From positions 9,722,011 to 9,786,010 of the forward strand of contig NC_090610.1 in the NCBI RefSeq assembly GCF_004359215.1: DNA of 64,000 nt, in the 5' to 3' direction. The stretch comes from Bremia lactucae (lineage: Eukaryota > Oomycota > Peronosporomycetes > Peronosporales > Peronosporaceae). Shown in pieces: positions 43,149 to 53,619 of the stretch (within the stretch, counting starts at the first letter, position 1; every line of letters starts with the position of its first letter). The notes below the pieces were generated by a model. That model was not told where the DNA came from. It searched no databases and saw only the letters and a program-made list of their open reading frames with translations. Position numbers and translations under genes: made by a program.

Positions 43149-44117
43149 GTGTCTGAGGCACCATCTGTCAGCAGCGGTAAATTCTGCGCTTCCTCTTCTG
43201 ATGAAATAAATTCAAACAGCGGCAAGGATCAAAGCAAACGCACCGTGACAACTTCCAAGTCGTCACAGTATCAACAAATCTCTGCCGGAATCCCCAGCTG
43301 CCATATTAGCGTTTCTCTCGGCCGCTATAAAAAAGCGCAAACGATTATCCGGCGCCATGCGGATGCGTAATTTTCTATGCGTACACCCGGATGTGGCAAG
43401 TCATTTGCCGACAGCGCGCATTTACGGGATCATATTGTGGTCCACATGGGTGAAAGACACTTCATTAATTTATATGCCAGAGAGCGTTTGCAAGAGCGTC
43501 GACTTGCACGAGCACCGTCGCATTCATACTGGCGAAAAGCCGCATGTTTGTGCCGTTTTCCGGCTGCAATAAACGTTACGCGTCTCGATCAGCCGTTCGC
43601 TTTCATCGCTTAAATCACTTTCCAAACGATCCAGTGTCTAAAAATCGTCAAAATTTGATAGCATGTGTGAACGAAAACGAGGGCTTTGTATCACGAGCAA
43701 TGGCTCAAAGGTGTTCGTGTCATGCACTCTCAAATTCGCGTCACGAGGAGCGTCGGGAGACGAAAAACGCAACCAATTTTCGCTCAAGATGATTTTTTGA
43801 GTGAAAGCAAGTTTCTTTACAATACACTTCGAGCGCAACAAAATCAGATTGAAGTGTTAAAAGCTGAAGTGTTGCGACTTCAAAAGCCCGAATTCCATAG
43901 GGGGCAAATCCTGAACCTTCAAGAAAGAGTGCCATGCCTGAACGCCGAATCAACCGGTCGAAGTTTGCAAATTTGCCAACACGCAAACGCCATTGGCAAC
44001 GGCGGCATCAAAGCGGGCGGCCATACGCGTGTTTCAGTTGCCCTGCCACCCATGGAAAACCCCTTAAAACGCGTGAAAATCTCAAAGCACCCCATTATCA
44101 TTTTGTATTTGCATTAA
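43149..44117 (+). pseudogene. Frameshifted C2H2 zinc-finger gene with C-terminal coiled coil
   Basis: Three C2H2 fingers can be recognised but in three frames: GCGKSFADSAHLRDHIVVH (about 43386-43450), VDLHEHRRIHTGEKPHVC (about 43498-43555, with the TGEKP linker) and SGCNKRYASRSAVRFHRLNH (about 43560-43620). The N-terminal 73 codons (43149-43370) are a Ser-rich region in yet another frame setting. After the fingers, frame 43686-44117 encodes a coiled coil (FLYNTLRAQQNQIEVLKAEVLRLQ). The order and spacing resemble a TFIIIA/YY1-type factor. At least three single-base indels break it, so it is either a recent pseudogene or an assembly-error cluster; no introns explain the shifts. Confidence 0.75.
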
Positions 44118-44198
44118 AAGAAAAAAAATCATTCCCAAAATCTATTGGCAAAAAAAATTTATACCGATAACACCTGCGTACAACTACCGTAAACTCTA

Positions 44199-45718
44199 TT
44201 ACGTCGTACACGCCTGGCCTTCCGAGCCATCCGCAGGAACGTACCAGCAGTGCTTCGTAGCCGCACCGCCGGCCTTTGTCTCCTCCATATTGGAGCCAAA
44301 AGACCACGAATCGTCTGCAGTGTGGTACTGCAACTTTAACCACTCCGTCGATGCGTCAATCGAGAAAAAGCCGTACTCGTCCCCCGAGTACGTCCACACA
44401 TTCTTCGCATACGCTTCGGCATACGCCGTCAAGCCACTTGCGGCTTCCATTTGGATGCCACCACCCGCGCCATTTTCGATAAAATGCATCCCAAGAGACT
44501 CGGAATAATCGTGTTTTTCCCCGTGGGTGTGGCCATAGATCCACGCATGGATCCCCAATCCTTGCAACACGTCAAACCACTCTTTCATTCCTGCTTCGTC
44601 ATAGTGTGCATGGGGACTATAGTGGCTATTGACAATTTTCCAAGTTGCAGTGGACGTGGCCGCTTTTTCGGCCAATTGTTTTCGCGAATCAGCCCCCCAT
44701 TCTTCGAACTTAGCAAAACAGGCATCGTACATTTCATTGTTGCCACCGGCACAATATTTGTGGCCACGGGACACTCCTTTGCAGGCATTTTTAATTCCTT
44801 TCGAGTAACCAAAACATTGGCAACACACTTGCATAGCTGCGTGGACATCGGCGTCCCCAGTGTCGACATTAAAGATGTCAATACTCACGCCCGAGTCTTT
44901 ATCTTCAATCGTATGAACGTAGAAATGGTCTTTCAGAATCCAGCGATTGTCGTTTGGACTCACGTACTCTTGTTGCCACTTGAATTTATTCTCAAGACCT
45001 GCAACTAATTCGTCTGCGTCGTTGCATTCGACCGTTTGTTTTCCATCGGAACACACGAAACTCGCACCACCGTAGTCGTGATTGCCCGCGACGTTAATAA
45101 ACGGAATTGTTGCGATATTGTCGCCATTGTATTTCTTCTCAAACGTCGTGGTGAAGCGAGTGTCGCGATCCGCTTCACTGTCAATGCCCGTCCAGTAGAA
45201 ATTGTCACCGTGGCCGAGGATACACTGGGGTTTCACATCCACGGCCCCAGCGTGCGTGTTCATAATACTGGCAACAACGTCCATTGCATTAACGTCATAT
45301 TTATTATAGGTTTTTGCGCGCGTGCAGCAAGAATCTTGATAAATCGTTGTTCCCCAATCCCCAAGAGCAAAAGCACAGAGGGTGAACTTGGCTACATTCG
45401 GCAACAAACACCATAAAATAATCCTAAATTAGAAAACAAAGCAAAAGTTACAATTAATTGAAATCCCAACGTACCCGAAGTCGGATCAGATGTGATTAAT
45501 GGGCCACCACTGGACTTGGTGGTATTTGACCGAATACCCGACTTGGAGGAATTAGTTGCGCGAGATAGGGGTGTATCCGAGTTTGCGCTTGTAGGATTCG
45601 ACGATTCATTGGTCGCTTCGCTGCTGCTTGATGAAGTAGCCACTAGGATGCCGGCGATTACACCAATGGCGGCGATGGCAACCACTACCCCGATAATTAA
45701 AACCTTCTTGGACACCAT
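44199..45718 (-). CDS. Membrane-anchored purple/tartrate-resistant acid-phosphatase-like metallophosphatase
   Basis: Two exons, 45718-45475 and 45391-44199, phase 1, 478 residues. The acceptor is GAATGTAG at 45392-45393; the upstream TTTAG would lead to a stop. A type II anchor near the N-terminus (VLIIGVVVAIAAIGVIAGILVA) is followed by a Ser/Thr/Asn-rich stalk of about 55 residues. The calcineurin-like fold carries the metal ligands: GDWGTT, GHGDNFYWTG, VAGNHDYGG, VNSHYSPHAH and YGHTHGEKHD. All five blocks of the TRAP/ACP5 type are intact. A cysteine-rich insertion (CCQCFGYSKGIKNACKG, about residues 275-292) and a cysteine C-terminus suggest extra disulfides in a secreted or surface-exposed enzyme. 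The substrate is unknown. Confidence 0.9.
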
Positions 45719-46864
45719 GGATGAATCAGGCAATGTAGTTGCACTCTAAATCGAGTATCGATTGCTTAGCACAATCGGAAATGGAGCTCTCAAAGAGGAG
45801 AGGTCTGCCTACCTGCCTATCCCAGATGCTATCGTCTGACTCTTCATAGTCTAGCAAAGTGTCGATATAAGAGTCCCACTGCAGGTTGCTATTCTTAATT
45901 TAAAAATAGTCTGAAAAAAAAAGCTATAAGAAATTGTAAACGAGAGGTCTTATTGCAAATGCGGATCAAGAAATAGGAGATTCGTCTAATGTGAAGTATC
46001 AGCGGATATTCGTAGAAAAGGAATTGACAATTATTCTAATTCAGAACTCGGATGGAGGGGTCCACAAATCCCGTTGTTTTCTATCACACCTTCTTCAGCA
46101 AAACGGGCTAGGTTTATTCTTTTTCCGGAGAGTCTGTCTATACCGTATAAATCCGACGGAATTCAGATAAAAATAAAGAGCGAATAGCCAGCCGCCGATT
46201 CAAAAAGTGCGTGTCAATCCATTAGATTTGTTTTCTTGTCAGCGAAGGAAAAATAATGAAAAATCCACCTTCCAAACCTATGGTGGCTCTCTAAAGCAAT
46301 TTTATCATCTCGGATGGCGCCAGGTGGCTCACGTCGATCTTATAATACCAATTTTGCTTTAATCCTCGTCGGTAATTTTGCTCGTAGTTTTAGGAACCAT
46401 CAAATATCATTCGAAATTGTGGCCACCAATAGCCCCACCGCAAATTAATTGGTGGTAAGATTTATGGTCTGTCCGGTAATCCATTTTCCATCCTAAAGAT
46501 TTTCAGCACGTTGTCACGGCAAGCCAACAAGGCTACAATCTATGCCAAACTCTTTGATCAAAGTCTTACTTTGCCATTCGACAATGCCATCTCAAAGTGC
46601 CCTTTATAAATGACCCATTGTATCCTGCAGAATCTCTAAATTAACTTTATGTGCATGTATAAACCCTACAAGTTGAGAAACACAATTTTTATCAATCCGA
46701 TTCATTTATTGACAAACACACCCAATGAATTAAAATTGGAACCTTTTCAAAGCAAAAATGTTCTTTTGCTCCCTACAAGAGCCAAAAACAATCTGCGACG
46801 TGTGACACGCAGTCTGCGAGATCTCATACTTTTGCCATTTCCTCCAAGCCAATCATTCATCGAC
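45719..46864. other. Intergenic spacer between divergent genes
   Basis: About 1.1 kb, AT-rich, no gene or repeat recognised. The reading frame of the next gene is open upstream to 46649, but the product there (MCMYKPYKLRNTIFINP...) looks like translated 5' UTR. This spacer holds the promoters of the phosphatase (minus) and the RIX1-like gene (plus). Confidence 0.45.
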
Positions 46865-49180
46865 ATGACCTCAATCGAAGAGGTGGCATTAGCTCGCAAC
46901 TTACTCTCGTCCGTCCTCGCTATAGCTCTTCCAAGTGGTCTACCCACAAACGTTGCCGCCTTAAAAGCCTTTTCAATCCAGCAAAAAACTCTGTGCGACG
47001 CTTTTGAGCGCCATAATGTCTTTGGAATCGTCACGGACGGCAAAGCACTGATGAAATGGCAAACCAGACTACTAGATCTCGTGAATGGCCTCGCTCCAGC
47101 GCGTCGCATTGGATGGGAATTGTTTTCTTTCACAATGCGTCAAAGTCCCTTTGAACGTCTGGAATCGCTCTGTCCCACGCTCTTGGAACACGCCGTGAAA
47201 GCATTTAAACGACATCAATCCAATAAATCCGAAGACGAAGACACAGTCGAAACAACGTCTGCAGTCTGTAATGTTGTCCAAGTTCTTGTGCAACATATCA
47301 ATCGAATGAATCCAGAGACACGTCGGGAAGCGTTAGACCTCCTTTCAAAGCTCCTTCCACCACTCGTGACTCGAATTGCCAGCAAGAACCAGCAATCCCC
47401 AGCATTCCTCGCACCATTTGAGCTCCTTCAAACCGTGTTAATCGTCTCACCTACGTCCGTACGGCATCACATTCACAAGATCGAGACAGCGTGTATAACT
47501 GCTTTGTTCTCTAAAAGCACGTCCAACGACATGCTTCTATCCATAACAAACTGTTTCGCTCTCTTATCCAATGCTTCGGCATCACCACAACTTGTATGGA
47601 CTCAAATGGCTCACAACGCTTTGAAAAGAGCTCACGAACATCTTGATGTCTTTGCTGGCAAATCCCCTGCAACGCTAACCATGGAACTTGAAACAGACAC
47701 TAAATTATGGCCTCCAGACGTCCAGAACTCGAAATTACCACTCTATCAACGTGCCGAAAACACGCTTGTTCTCATGAAGCGAGCACTTGTATTTTTGCAG
47801 GAATTGCTACGTTGTTCCACGTCTTTTGAAAGCCATCACTTGATTTCGGAACGTGAAATCCAACAGGTTTTGCTTCCCATTCTTCACTTTTCTCGACGTG
47901 CGATTGGAATTCAAGCTCATGAAGTGGGTCGACACACGGGTGTGTCAGAAGATGGCGTTCGGCTTCCTCTTAGCGTGGTATACGCAATGCTCCCACGCGT
48001 CCATGTACAGGGACTTGATCTATTAAGTATCTTAATGGAATCTGCTGGACTGTGTGCTTTACGGCATGCTTCCAAGATCACGCGCGTGCTTTTGGTCGCG
48101 TTGGAAAGCTCTAAGAATGACGACGATCTAACGGCGTTGGCTCATACCATTGCAGTCTGTGTGCGTTCTTTAGGGGCCAGTACAGTGGAAAAACTTGGTG
48201 TGCCTTTGCTACACGCATTAATTGGGCGCTGCAAGCACAGTCTTGAGCAAACGACAAGAAAAGGTGGGAATGTCATGCCAGTAGCACCAACGACGTCACT
48301 AAAGGACGTGAAACACAAGAATATGAAGAGCAAGAAGCGAAAACGTCAAGCTGCGGCGGTTGCTACGATTGCTGCTTTAAATGGAAGCCACTTGAGTGCG
48401 TCACAAGCGCCTTTTGTATCGAGACGAGACGAGAAAGTCATGGCACAGACTTTAAACGCTGGATTGCTTGCAATTGCGGCGTGTATAAGTGTCTATGGAA
48501 GTTTATTGCCACAACACTGTCGTCACGAGGCCAGTGAATTAATACTTCGAGCAAGTACGTGCCGATATGTAAATTGGAACCTCGTAAACGAAGGAATGGA
48601 TGCAGTGACCGTCGCTCTTCTCTCCGATGCCGTCACAGCTAACGAGTTTGGGGCGCATGGAACGAACTTATTGCAAGGATTGCATTCCTGGCAGCGGCGT
48701 CGTAGAAGCAGTGTTGCTTCGTCAGTAATGCAGCTAGTAGCGCTGAATGTTGGCGAAGCGCTGCTGCATCCACGTGGTCCACCCATGGTTATTACGATCC
48801 AGCAAGAAGGTACGAAAGACCTTGACACTTCCAGTTACAAGTCGACTTCCAAGCTTGAGTTCAAGACTCGTCTGAATTATGAAGAAGCGCTGGATTGGGA
48901 GGAAATGCCAAAAGTGGATCAAGAATGTAAGATGGAGAGGAATCAAGCATTAAATGAAGTTGGTGCGGTTACGGAAGAAGAAGACGAAGACGACGACATA
49001 CCGGCTACTTTTTCGAATCGAATTGATAAAGAAGAAATACGAATGAATCAAGACGATACCACAGATCAAAAAGAAGACTTAACAACGACGTGGAATGAGA
49101 AAAAGGTTGCTACCGTCGACTCGGACGAGGAAGATGACTTTCCAGATATTGTTATCGATGACAATGATTCGAGTTTATGA
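46865..49180 (+). CDS. Pre-rRNA-processing protein RIX1/PELP1-like
   Basis: Single exon, ATG 46865, 771 residues. The N-terminal RIX1 region contains WQTRLLDLVNGLAPARRIGWELFSFTMRQ, and a long helical-repeat body follows (e.g. VCNVVQVLVQHINRMNPETRREALDLLSKLLPPLV and VYAMLPRVHVQGLDLLSILMESAG). A Lys/Arg cluster (KHKNMKSKKRKRQ, about 482-495) could be a nuclear localisation signal. The C-terminus is very acidic (EEEDEDDDIP, DSDEEDDFPDIVIDD), as in PELP1 proteins. In yeast and animals the Rix1/PELP1 complex with Ipi1/TEX10 and Ipi3/WDR18 acts in ITS2 removal and pre-60S checkpoint steps. The start at 46865 is chosen because the upstream extension looks non-coding. Confidence 0.8.
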   Translation: MTSIEEVALARNLLSSVLAIALPSGLPTNVAALKAFSIQQKTLCDAFERHNVFGIVTDGKALMKWQTRLLDLVNGLAPARRIGWELFSFTMRQSPFERLESLCPTLLEHAVKAFKRHQSNKSEDEDTVETTSAVCNVVQVLVQHINRMNPETRREALDLLSKLLPPLVTRIASKNQQSPAFLAPFELLQTVLIVSPTSVRHHIHKIETACITALFSKSTSNDMLLSITNCFALLSNASASPQLVWTQMAHNALKRAHEHLDVFAGKSPATLTMELETDTKLWPPDVQNSKLPLYQRAENTLVLMKRALVFLQELLRCSTSFESHHLISEREIQQVLLPILHFSRRAIGIQAHEVGRHTGVSEDGVRLPLSVVYAMLPRVHVQGLDLLSILMESAGLCALRHASKITRVLLVALESSKNDDDLTALAHTIAVCVRSLGASTVEKLGVPLLHALIGRCKHSLEQTTRKGGNVMPVAPTTSLKDVKHKNMKSKKRKRQAAAVATIAALNGSHLSASQAPFVSRRDEKVMAQTLNAGLLAIAACISVYGSLLPQHCRHEASELILRASTCRYVNWNLVNEGMDAVTVALLSDAVTANEFGAHGTNLLQGLHSWQRRRRSSVASSVMQLVALNVGEALLHPRGPPMVITIQQEGTKDLDTSSYKSTSKLEFKTRLNYEEALDWEEMPKVDQECKMERNQALNEVGAVTEEEDEDDDIPATFSNRIDKEEIRMNQDDTTDQKEDLTTTWNEKKVATVDSDEEDDFPDIVIDDNDSSL

Positions 49181-49295
49181 GAAGAACGATTCAATCGAGA
49201 CCTGATAGAGACTTGAATACGAATTCAGAAAAAGGTTTTGACCGATTGCTTTTTGTCCCATGTCAATTGTCTTCATCTGTTTTTTTTTTTTTCTT

Positions 49296-50787
49296 CTATG
49301 CGTAAAGACGCAATATATCCGAATTCTCACGTGTCTCGGTTGAAAGAAGCGGTAATTTCATGGACGCGTCGACACTTAGTAACATCTCGTTGATTTCCGT
49401 GTCCGAAATCGCTTTCTTTGCACGTTTCAATGAAGAATTGTCCGATAAGGAGGAGGTATGCTGCACTAAAAAAGCCACGCCAATGGCAATGAAAAGGATC
49501 GCGACGGCATACACGACTTTATCGATTGTCGAAATCGGAATGTCTTCGTTTTGATAAAACACGGCCCCTCCCACGACACTAAATGTAATCCAACAGGCTT
49601 GAAAAATTGGAAAAACCGTCATGATGTTTCCGAGCGCCGTTGCCATGTTGAGAAAATGCGTTTGTATGAGGATCGAGACAAACATGCCCCCTAGAAACAT
49701 GTACGTTAAACCATACTGGAATTGATTCGCACCCTTGAGTGTGAGGGCAATCATAATGGCCGAACACTTTGCAAGCAGCACCGTCATGGCTCCGACAATG
49801 CCAGAGCAAATGGCGTAATAATACGATACGTGAGACCCATGTGTTGCCGCTTCTTCGACAGCTTGAGCCTCTTCAGCATTCGTCGAGTCAATTAAATCTC
49901 GTAATTCTTTGCTAATCGCGGATGGGTGGATGAGCCCAGATGGCAATTGCGCTGAAGACGTTGCAACTTGTAACACTTTGACTTCGACATCTAAAAGGCG
50001 CTGTTCTAGCCTTTGAAGACGCAGTTCAAATTCCTGAAAAATTATGTTTAATAGGTTTGATCTTTTTAATAGTTCTTAAAAAAAAAGAAAATCAAATGTA
50101 CCTTCAGGAGTTTTTTCTGTCGTTTATTGGACCAGTATACTTGATTTTTGAGTCGGTTGGCAAGTGAACCTTTAATTGTGGCTAACATACTCACGGTACA
50201 TACTCCCACACACGTGATATACACGACAAAGGCTGCAATAGTCAAGCATTAGGCCGTTAAGTTGACTAGTTACAACTGATCCTACTTACGTGTTCGAACA
50301 AATCGTAACTCGAGTTCCGGGAGCGGGTACTCGACATTTGGCTCGGCAATACATGCAATCATGATCACTCCAATAATTACAAATAATACGCCACCCACGT
50401 CTGTCTAGCATAAATCATTTTTTTTAGGTTAGAAATAAAATAGTAGTTAAATGCAACTTGAACGTAGAACTTTTGCCTCACCATGTATAACCTCTCTTTA
50501 TTAATACACTGAGCTGTGACAACGTTTGCCACAAGTGTTGCACCGCCGCCTAGAGCAGCAACGAGGGATTGGGTCGCGAATCCAAAAGCCGCAAAGTCGC
50601 CCAAACTTCCAAAGATCACGAGTAGGAGGCCTATCCACCATACGGGACGACGGACGTACGGTCGACGCTTGTGTACAGGCTGCAACGCCTCGCTCGAATG
50701 TGAATATTTTTGTATATTGACCCCAAGGTTGGACACGATCGAGGCTACGATGGCCAGACTGGCACCGAAAGCCTCCCATGTCTGCAT
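49296..50787 (-). CDS. NIPA-type magnesium transporter
   Basis: Four exons, 50787-50482, 50404-50290, 50232-50102 and 50033-49296, phases consistent, 429 residues. Membrane segments of the drug/metabolite-transporter fold include LAIVASIVSNLGVNIQKYSH, WWIGLLLVIFGSLGDFAAFGFA, VAALGGGATLVANVV, GVLFVIIGVIMIACIA, AICSGIVGAMTVLLAKC and VYAVAILFIAIGVAFLV. The order and the NxxxNxQKxxH and GDFAAFGFA blocks match NIPA/SPICT proteins, which carry Mg2+ in animals and plants. A charged coiled-coil insertion of about 60 residues (NKRQKKLLKEFELRLQRLEQRLLDVE) lies in the central loop, longer than in animal NIPAs. The C-terminal tail is cytosolic and Ser-rich. Confidence 0.9.
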
Positions 50788-50977
50788 TTGGTAATTGAAA
50801 GAAGAATGACGGTAATAGGGTGAATTTTTCTTATTTGGGTCATTTTGAAAAGTGTACGTCGATTACGAAGTAACCTTTTTAGTGATAGTATTTTTCTCAT
50901 ATAGTATCCGACAATTTAAAAAAGGACAACTGCAACTTCTGTGGACTTTTTCATTGATTTATACCAAAGAAGCAACA
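50788..50977. promoter_or_regulatory. Divergent promoter region, NIPA / MAK-type kinase
   Basis: One hundred and ninety bases between the two start codons; AT-rich and without a TATA box in a convincing place. The call rests on the spacing. Confidence 0.4.
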
Positions 50978-52346
50978 ATGAATCGATATAAAGTCACGAA
51001 GCAGCTTGGTGATGGCACGTACGGATCTGTACATAAGGCTATTAATCGACAGTCTGGAGAAGTGGTGCGTTGTTTGCATTTTGTGTAAAGAAAGAAGCGA
51101 GTTCACGGACGCTGTCGTTTAGGTCGCGATTAAGCAGATGAAGAATAAATATTACTCGTGGAATGAGTGTATGCAATTGCGAGAAGTGAATGTATGTGAG
51201 GGTCTACGATCGCATTGTGCCAATAAGTTATGAGCAATTTTAAATTATTAATTGATATGGCAGTCGCTTAAGAAATTAAATCACCCCAACATCATTAAGC
51301 TGAAGGAGGTCATCCGTGAGAACGACGAGCTTTTCCTCATCTTTGAATACATGGAATGTAATCTTTATGACATTATCATGCAACGCGATCGGCACTTTCC
51401 CGAATCGAAAATTCGAAATTTTATGTATCAAATGATGCAGGGATTGGCATTTATGCATCAACATCATTTTTTTCATCGAGATCTCAAGCCCGAGAATATT
51501 CTTGTCAAGGGGGATACGGTCAAAATTGCCGATTTTGGATTAGCAGAAAATATTCGGTCAAGACCTCCGTTTACTGACTATGTCTCGACGCGATGGTACC
51601 GAGCTCCAGAAGTATTGCTACGTTCGACGACGTACAATTCGCCCATTGACGCGTGGGCTATGGGCTGCATCATGGCCGAAATGTTCATGTTACGACCATT
51701 ATTCCCCGGTAGTACCGAAGGCGATCAACTGTATAAAATTTCCTCAGTTTTAGGTAACCCGACGCATAGTGCGTGGTCAGAAGGGTTGCAACTCGCGGCG
51801 CAAAGAAATTATCTATTTCCACAATTTATACCGACATCATTAGCACACGTCATTCCTCATGCAAGTAAGGAAGCACTACAATTAATGACGGATTTGCTCA
51901 AGTACGATCCAAAGCAGCGCCCAACATCAAGTCAAGCTTTGCAGTATGCGTTCTTTTCAGTGCCTTTACATGTGACGAGCCCGCTGACAGAGTTTACAGG
52001 CGTTGAAAAATCAAAACAACACGACCGTGAGCAACCGAAAGAAAATTTAGCAACTTTCACCCCGCCTAAAATGGCAAAAAGTGGCATTAGACCATTACGA
52101 CAAATGGCGATGGAAACTAATGAAAATTGCAATACGCGACGATCGGGCTTTCTTTCACCTGTATCATCGTGTGATATGTCGCGAAGATCTCAGCAACATG
52201 CAATTACAGCAGCAGGTAGCAGCGTTCTGATCCCAGTTTCTTACGATCTGGACAATGGCTACATGGGTGGTACTCGTGGGAGTGGCTACATGCGAGAAGC
52301 AAAAGACGCCCCAAATACGAATGGCTACATTCGACAGAGATTTTGA
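50978..52346 (+). CDS. MAK/ICK-type (RCK family) protein kinase
   Basis: Three exons, 50978-51064, 51123-51191 and 51264-52346, 412 residues. The kinase domain starts almost at the N-terminus: LGDGTYGSV, catalytic Lys in [24 protein letters not shown], the dual phosphorylation site TDY in [16 protein letters not shown], and the CMGC insert after [15 protein letters not shown], not the TEY of MAPKs, is typical of MAK and ICK (CILK1). These kinases and Chlamydomonas LF4 limit flagellar or ciliary length, so zoospore flagella are a plausible site. The Ser/Thr-rich tail (residues about 290-412) has no recognised domain and ends with repeated NGY motifs ([14 protein letters not shown]). Confidence 0.92.
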
Positions 52347-52515
52347 AGTTTTATAACGACGACCCGAGTCACGACTTTCATCGCTTAGGCTTTGATCGTT
52401 AATAAATTCATTCATAAAGAGCACACAAAAGTCGAGCACAAAATTTTATAAATTTCTTTTGATCCTCGTCTTTGAGGTCCGAGACACTTTTATACTGCGG
52501 TCCGATACGCATCGT

Positions 52516-52830
52516 CTATTGCGGCACCCCGGCACTGGCACCGGCCTGGTCCATAATTTCCTTCTCCACTTGCGCCATTTTTACGCCCAGCGAGCTGTAA
52601 GCCTCCATGTATTTGCCGGCACAGCGATCGATACAGCTCATTTCGCCAACATTAAGCTGGCCGTCAGTGTACTTGAATTTGCACTTTTGAAAGCACACGC
52701 GCGATAGACGCTCGAACAGATCAGCATAGGATGCCATTTCCACTTTTGCCATCATAAGCTGTGACTGCTTCGAAGGCTGCTGAGTCATGCCGGCATTTGC
52801 ATTGCCGCCCATCAATCCGCCAAAGTTCAT
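52516..52830 (-). CDS. Mitochondrial intermembrane-space chaperone, Tim10 type
   Basis: ATG 52830, 104 residues, single exon. The twin CX3C motifs are clear: CFQKC and CIDRC, 19 residues apart (CFQKCKFKYTDGQL...MSCIDRC). Flanking helices (MASYADLFERLSRV and GKYMEAYSSLGVKMAQVEKEIM) match small Tims, best Tim10. The Tim9-Tim10 hexamer escorts hydrophobic precursors to TIM22. The Gly/Asn/Met-rich N-terminus (NFGGLMGGNANAG) is longer than in yeast. The GTG at 52857 is not a likely start. Confidence 0.9.
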   Translation of the reverse strand: MNFGGLMGGNANAGMTQQPSKQSQLMMAKVEMASYADLFERLSRVCFQKCKFKYTDGQLNVGEMSCIDRCAGKYMEAYSSLGVKMAQVEKEIMDQAGASAGVPQ

Positions 52831-53076
52831 GGTGCCAATGGGTTTCTTTACAATCACTGAATGCGTTTAATATGCGCTTGAATAGGACTTGTCAATCCGC
52901 ATTGAATAAAACACCCGAAATTGCTATTTGCAACTTTAAATCAAATGAAAATATCACCAGATAGGTTCTACACGTAATATTAATGAAATAAACGTTTAAG
53001 TACTCATAACAAATGCTTTTCTCTCAATTATTCCATTCAAATTGTATTATTAACTCAAAGCGCGACTCATACGAGA

Positions 53077-53619
53077 TTTATTGTAACGGGCTAGAGTTGC
53101 CCTAATGTTTACACAGTCCTAAGGGGATGGTCAATTACTAAATAATAGTAATTAGACCCAACACTTGGGTGTGGTGCACATTTGTGACCAACCCTTGTGG
53201 ATGTGATGCACATGGGTGCATTCACATTAGGAGGGATGACGCCCAGCGTCATCCATGATGACGGCTAGCGTCATCAGTTACGCGAGGTATCTATAAAGAT
53301 ACGCTCGCAATACATATTAAATGATATCTATAGAGATAACATTTTAATTGGTAAAAATAGGTATTTGTATTTAATTCTATTAAATATAAATCAGTCTGAA
53401 ATTTACTACCTACTTGGTAAGTGCGCACGAGGAGACGGATTACCGCTCCCGTGACGTCACTTCACCAGAGTTCTTAGTGCGTTGGGTGAGGTCGCTACCG
53501 CGCCCACCACAACTACCTCACTGCACGCAAGAGAAGCAGGTTTAACCGCTTCCTCGCTGTGCTAGGGTGTGTGCTTGAGTAGAGCGTGGCCGCATTACGA
53601 CGTGCCCGCCTACATTTAT
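53077..53619 (+). mobile_element. Solo LTR with 5-bp target-site duplication
   Basis: LTR 53082-53614, 533 bp, starts TGTAACGGGC and ends CCGCCTACA, aligned over its full length with the LTRs at 5484 and 12241. It is flanked by a perfect TTTAT duplication (53077-53081 and 53615-53619). No internal domain is present, so it arose by recombination between two LTRs of a full insertion. It carries a duplicated GATGACGxC(A/T)AGCGTCATC hairpin near 53235-53275. Confidence 0.93.

Noticed and set aside
43138..44117. Introns as an explanation for the zinc-finger frame changes
   Set aside because: The shifts are one or two bases inside or right beside fingers, and no GT-AG pair of usual length fits without deleting finger residues.
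46649..46864. N-terminal extension of the RIX1-like frame
   Set aside because: Composition (Asn/Ile/Lys-rich, poor match to the family start) looks like translated 5' UTR; ATG 46865 is better.
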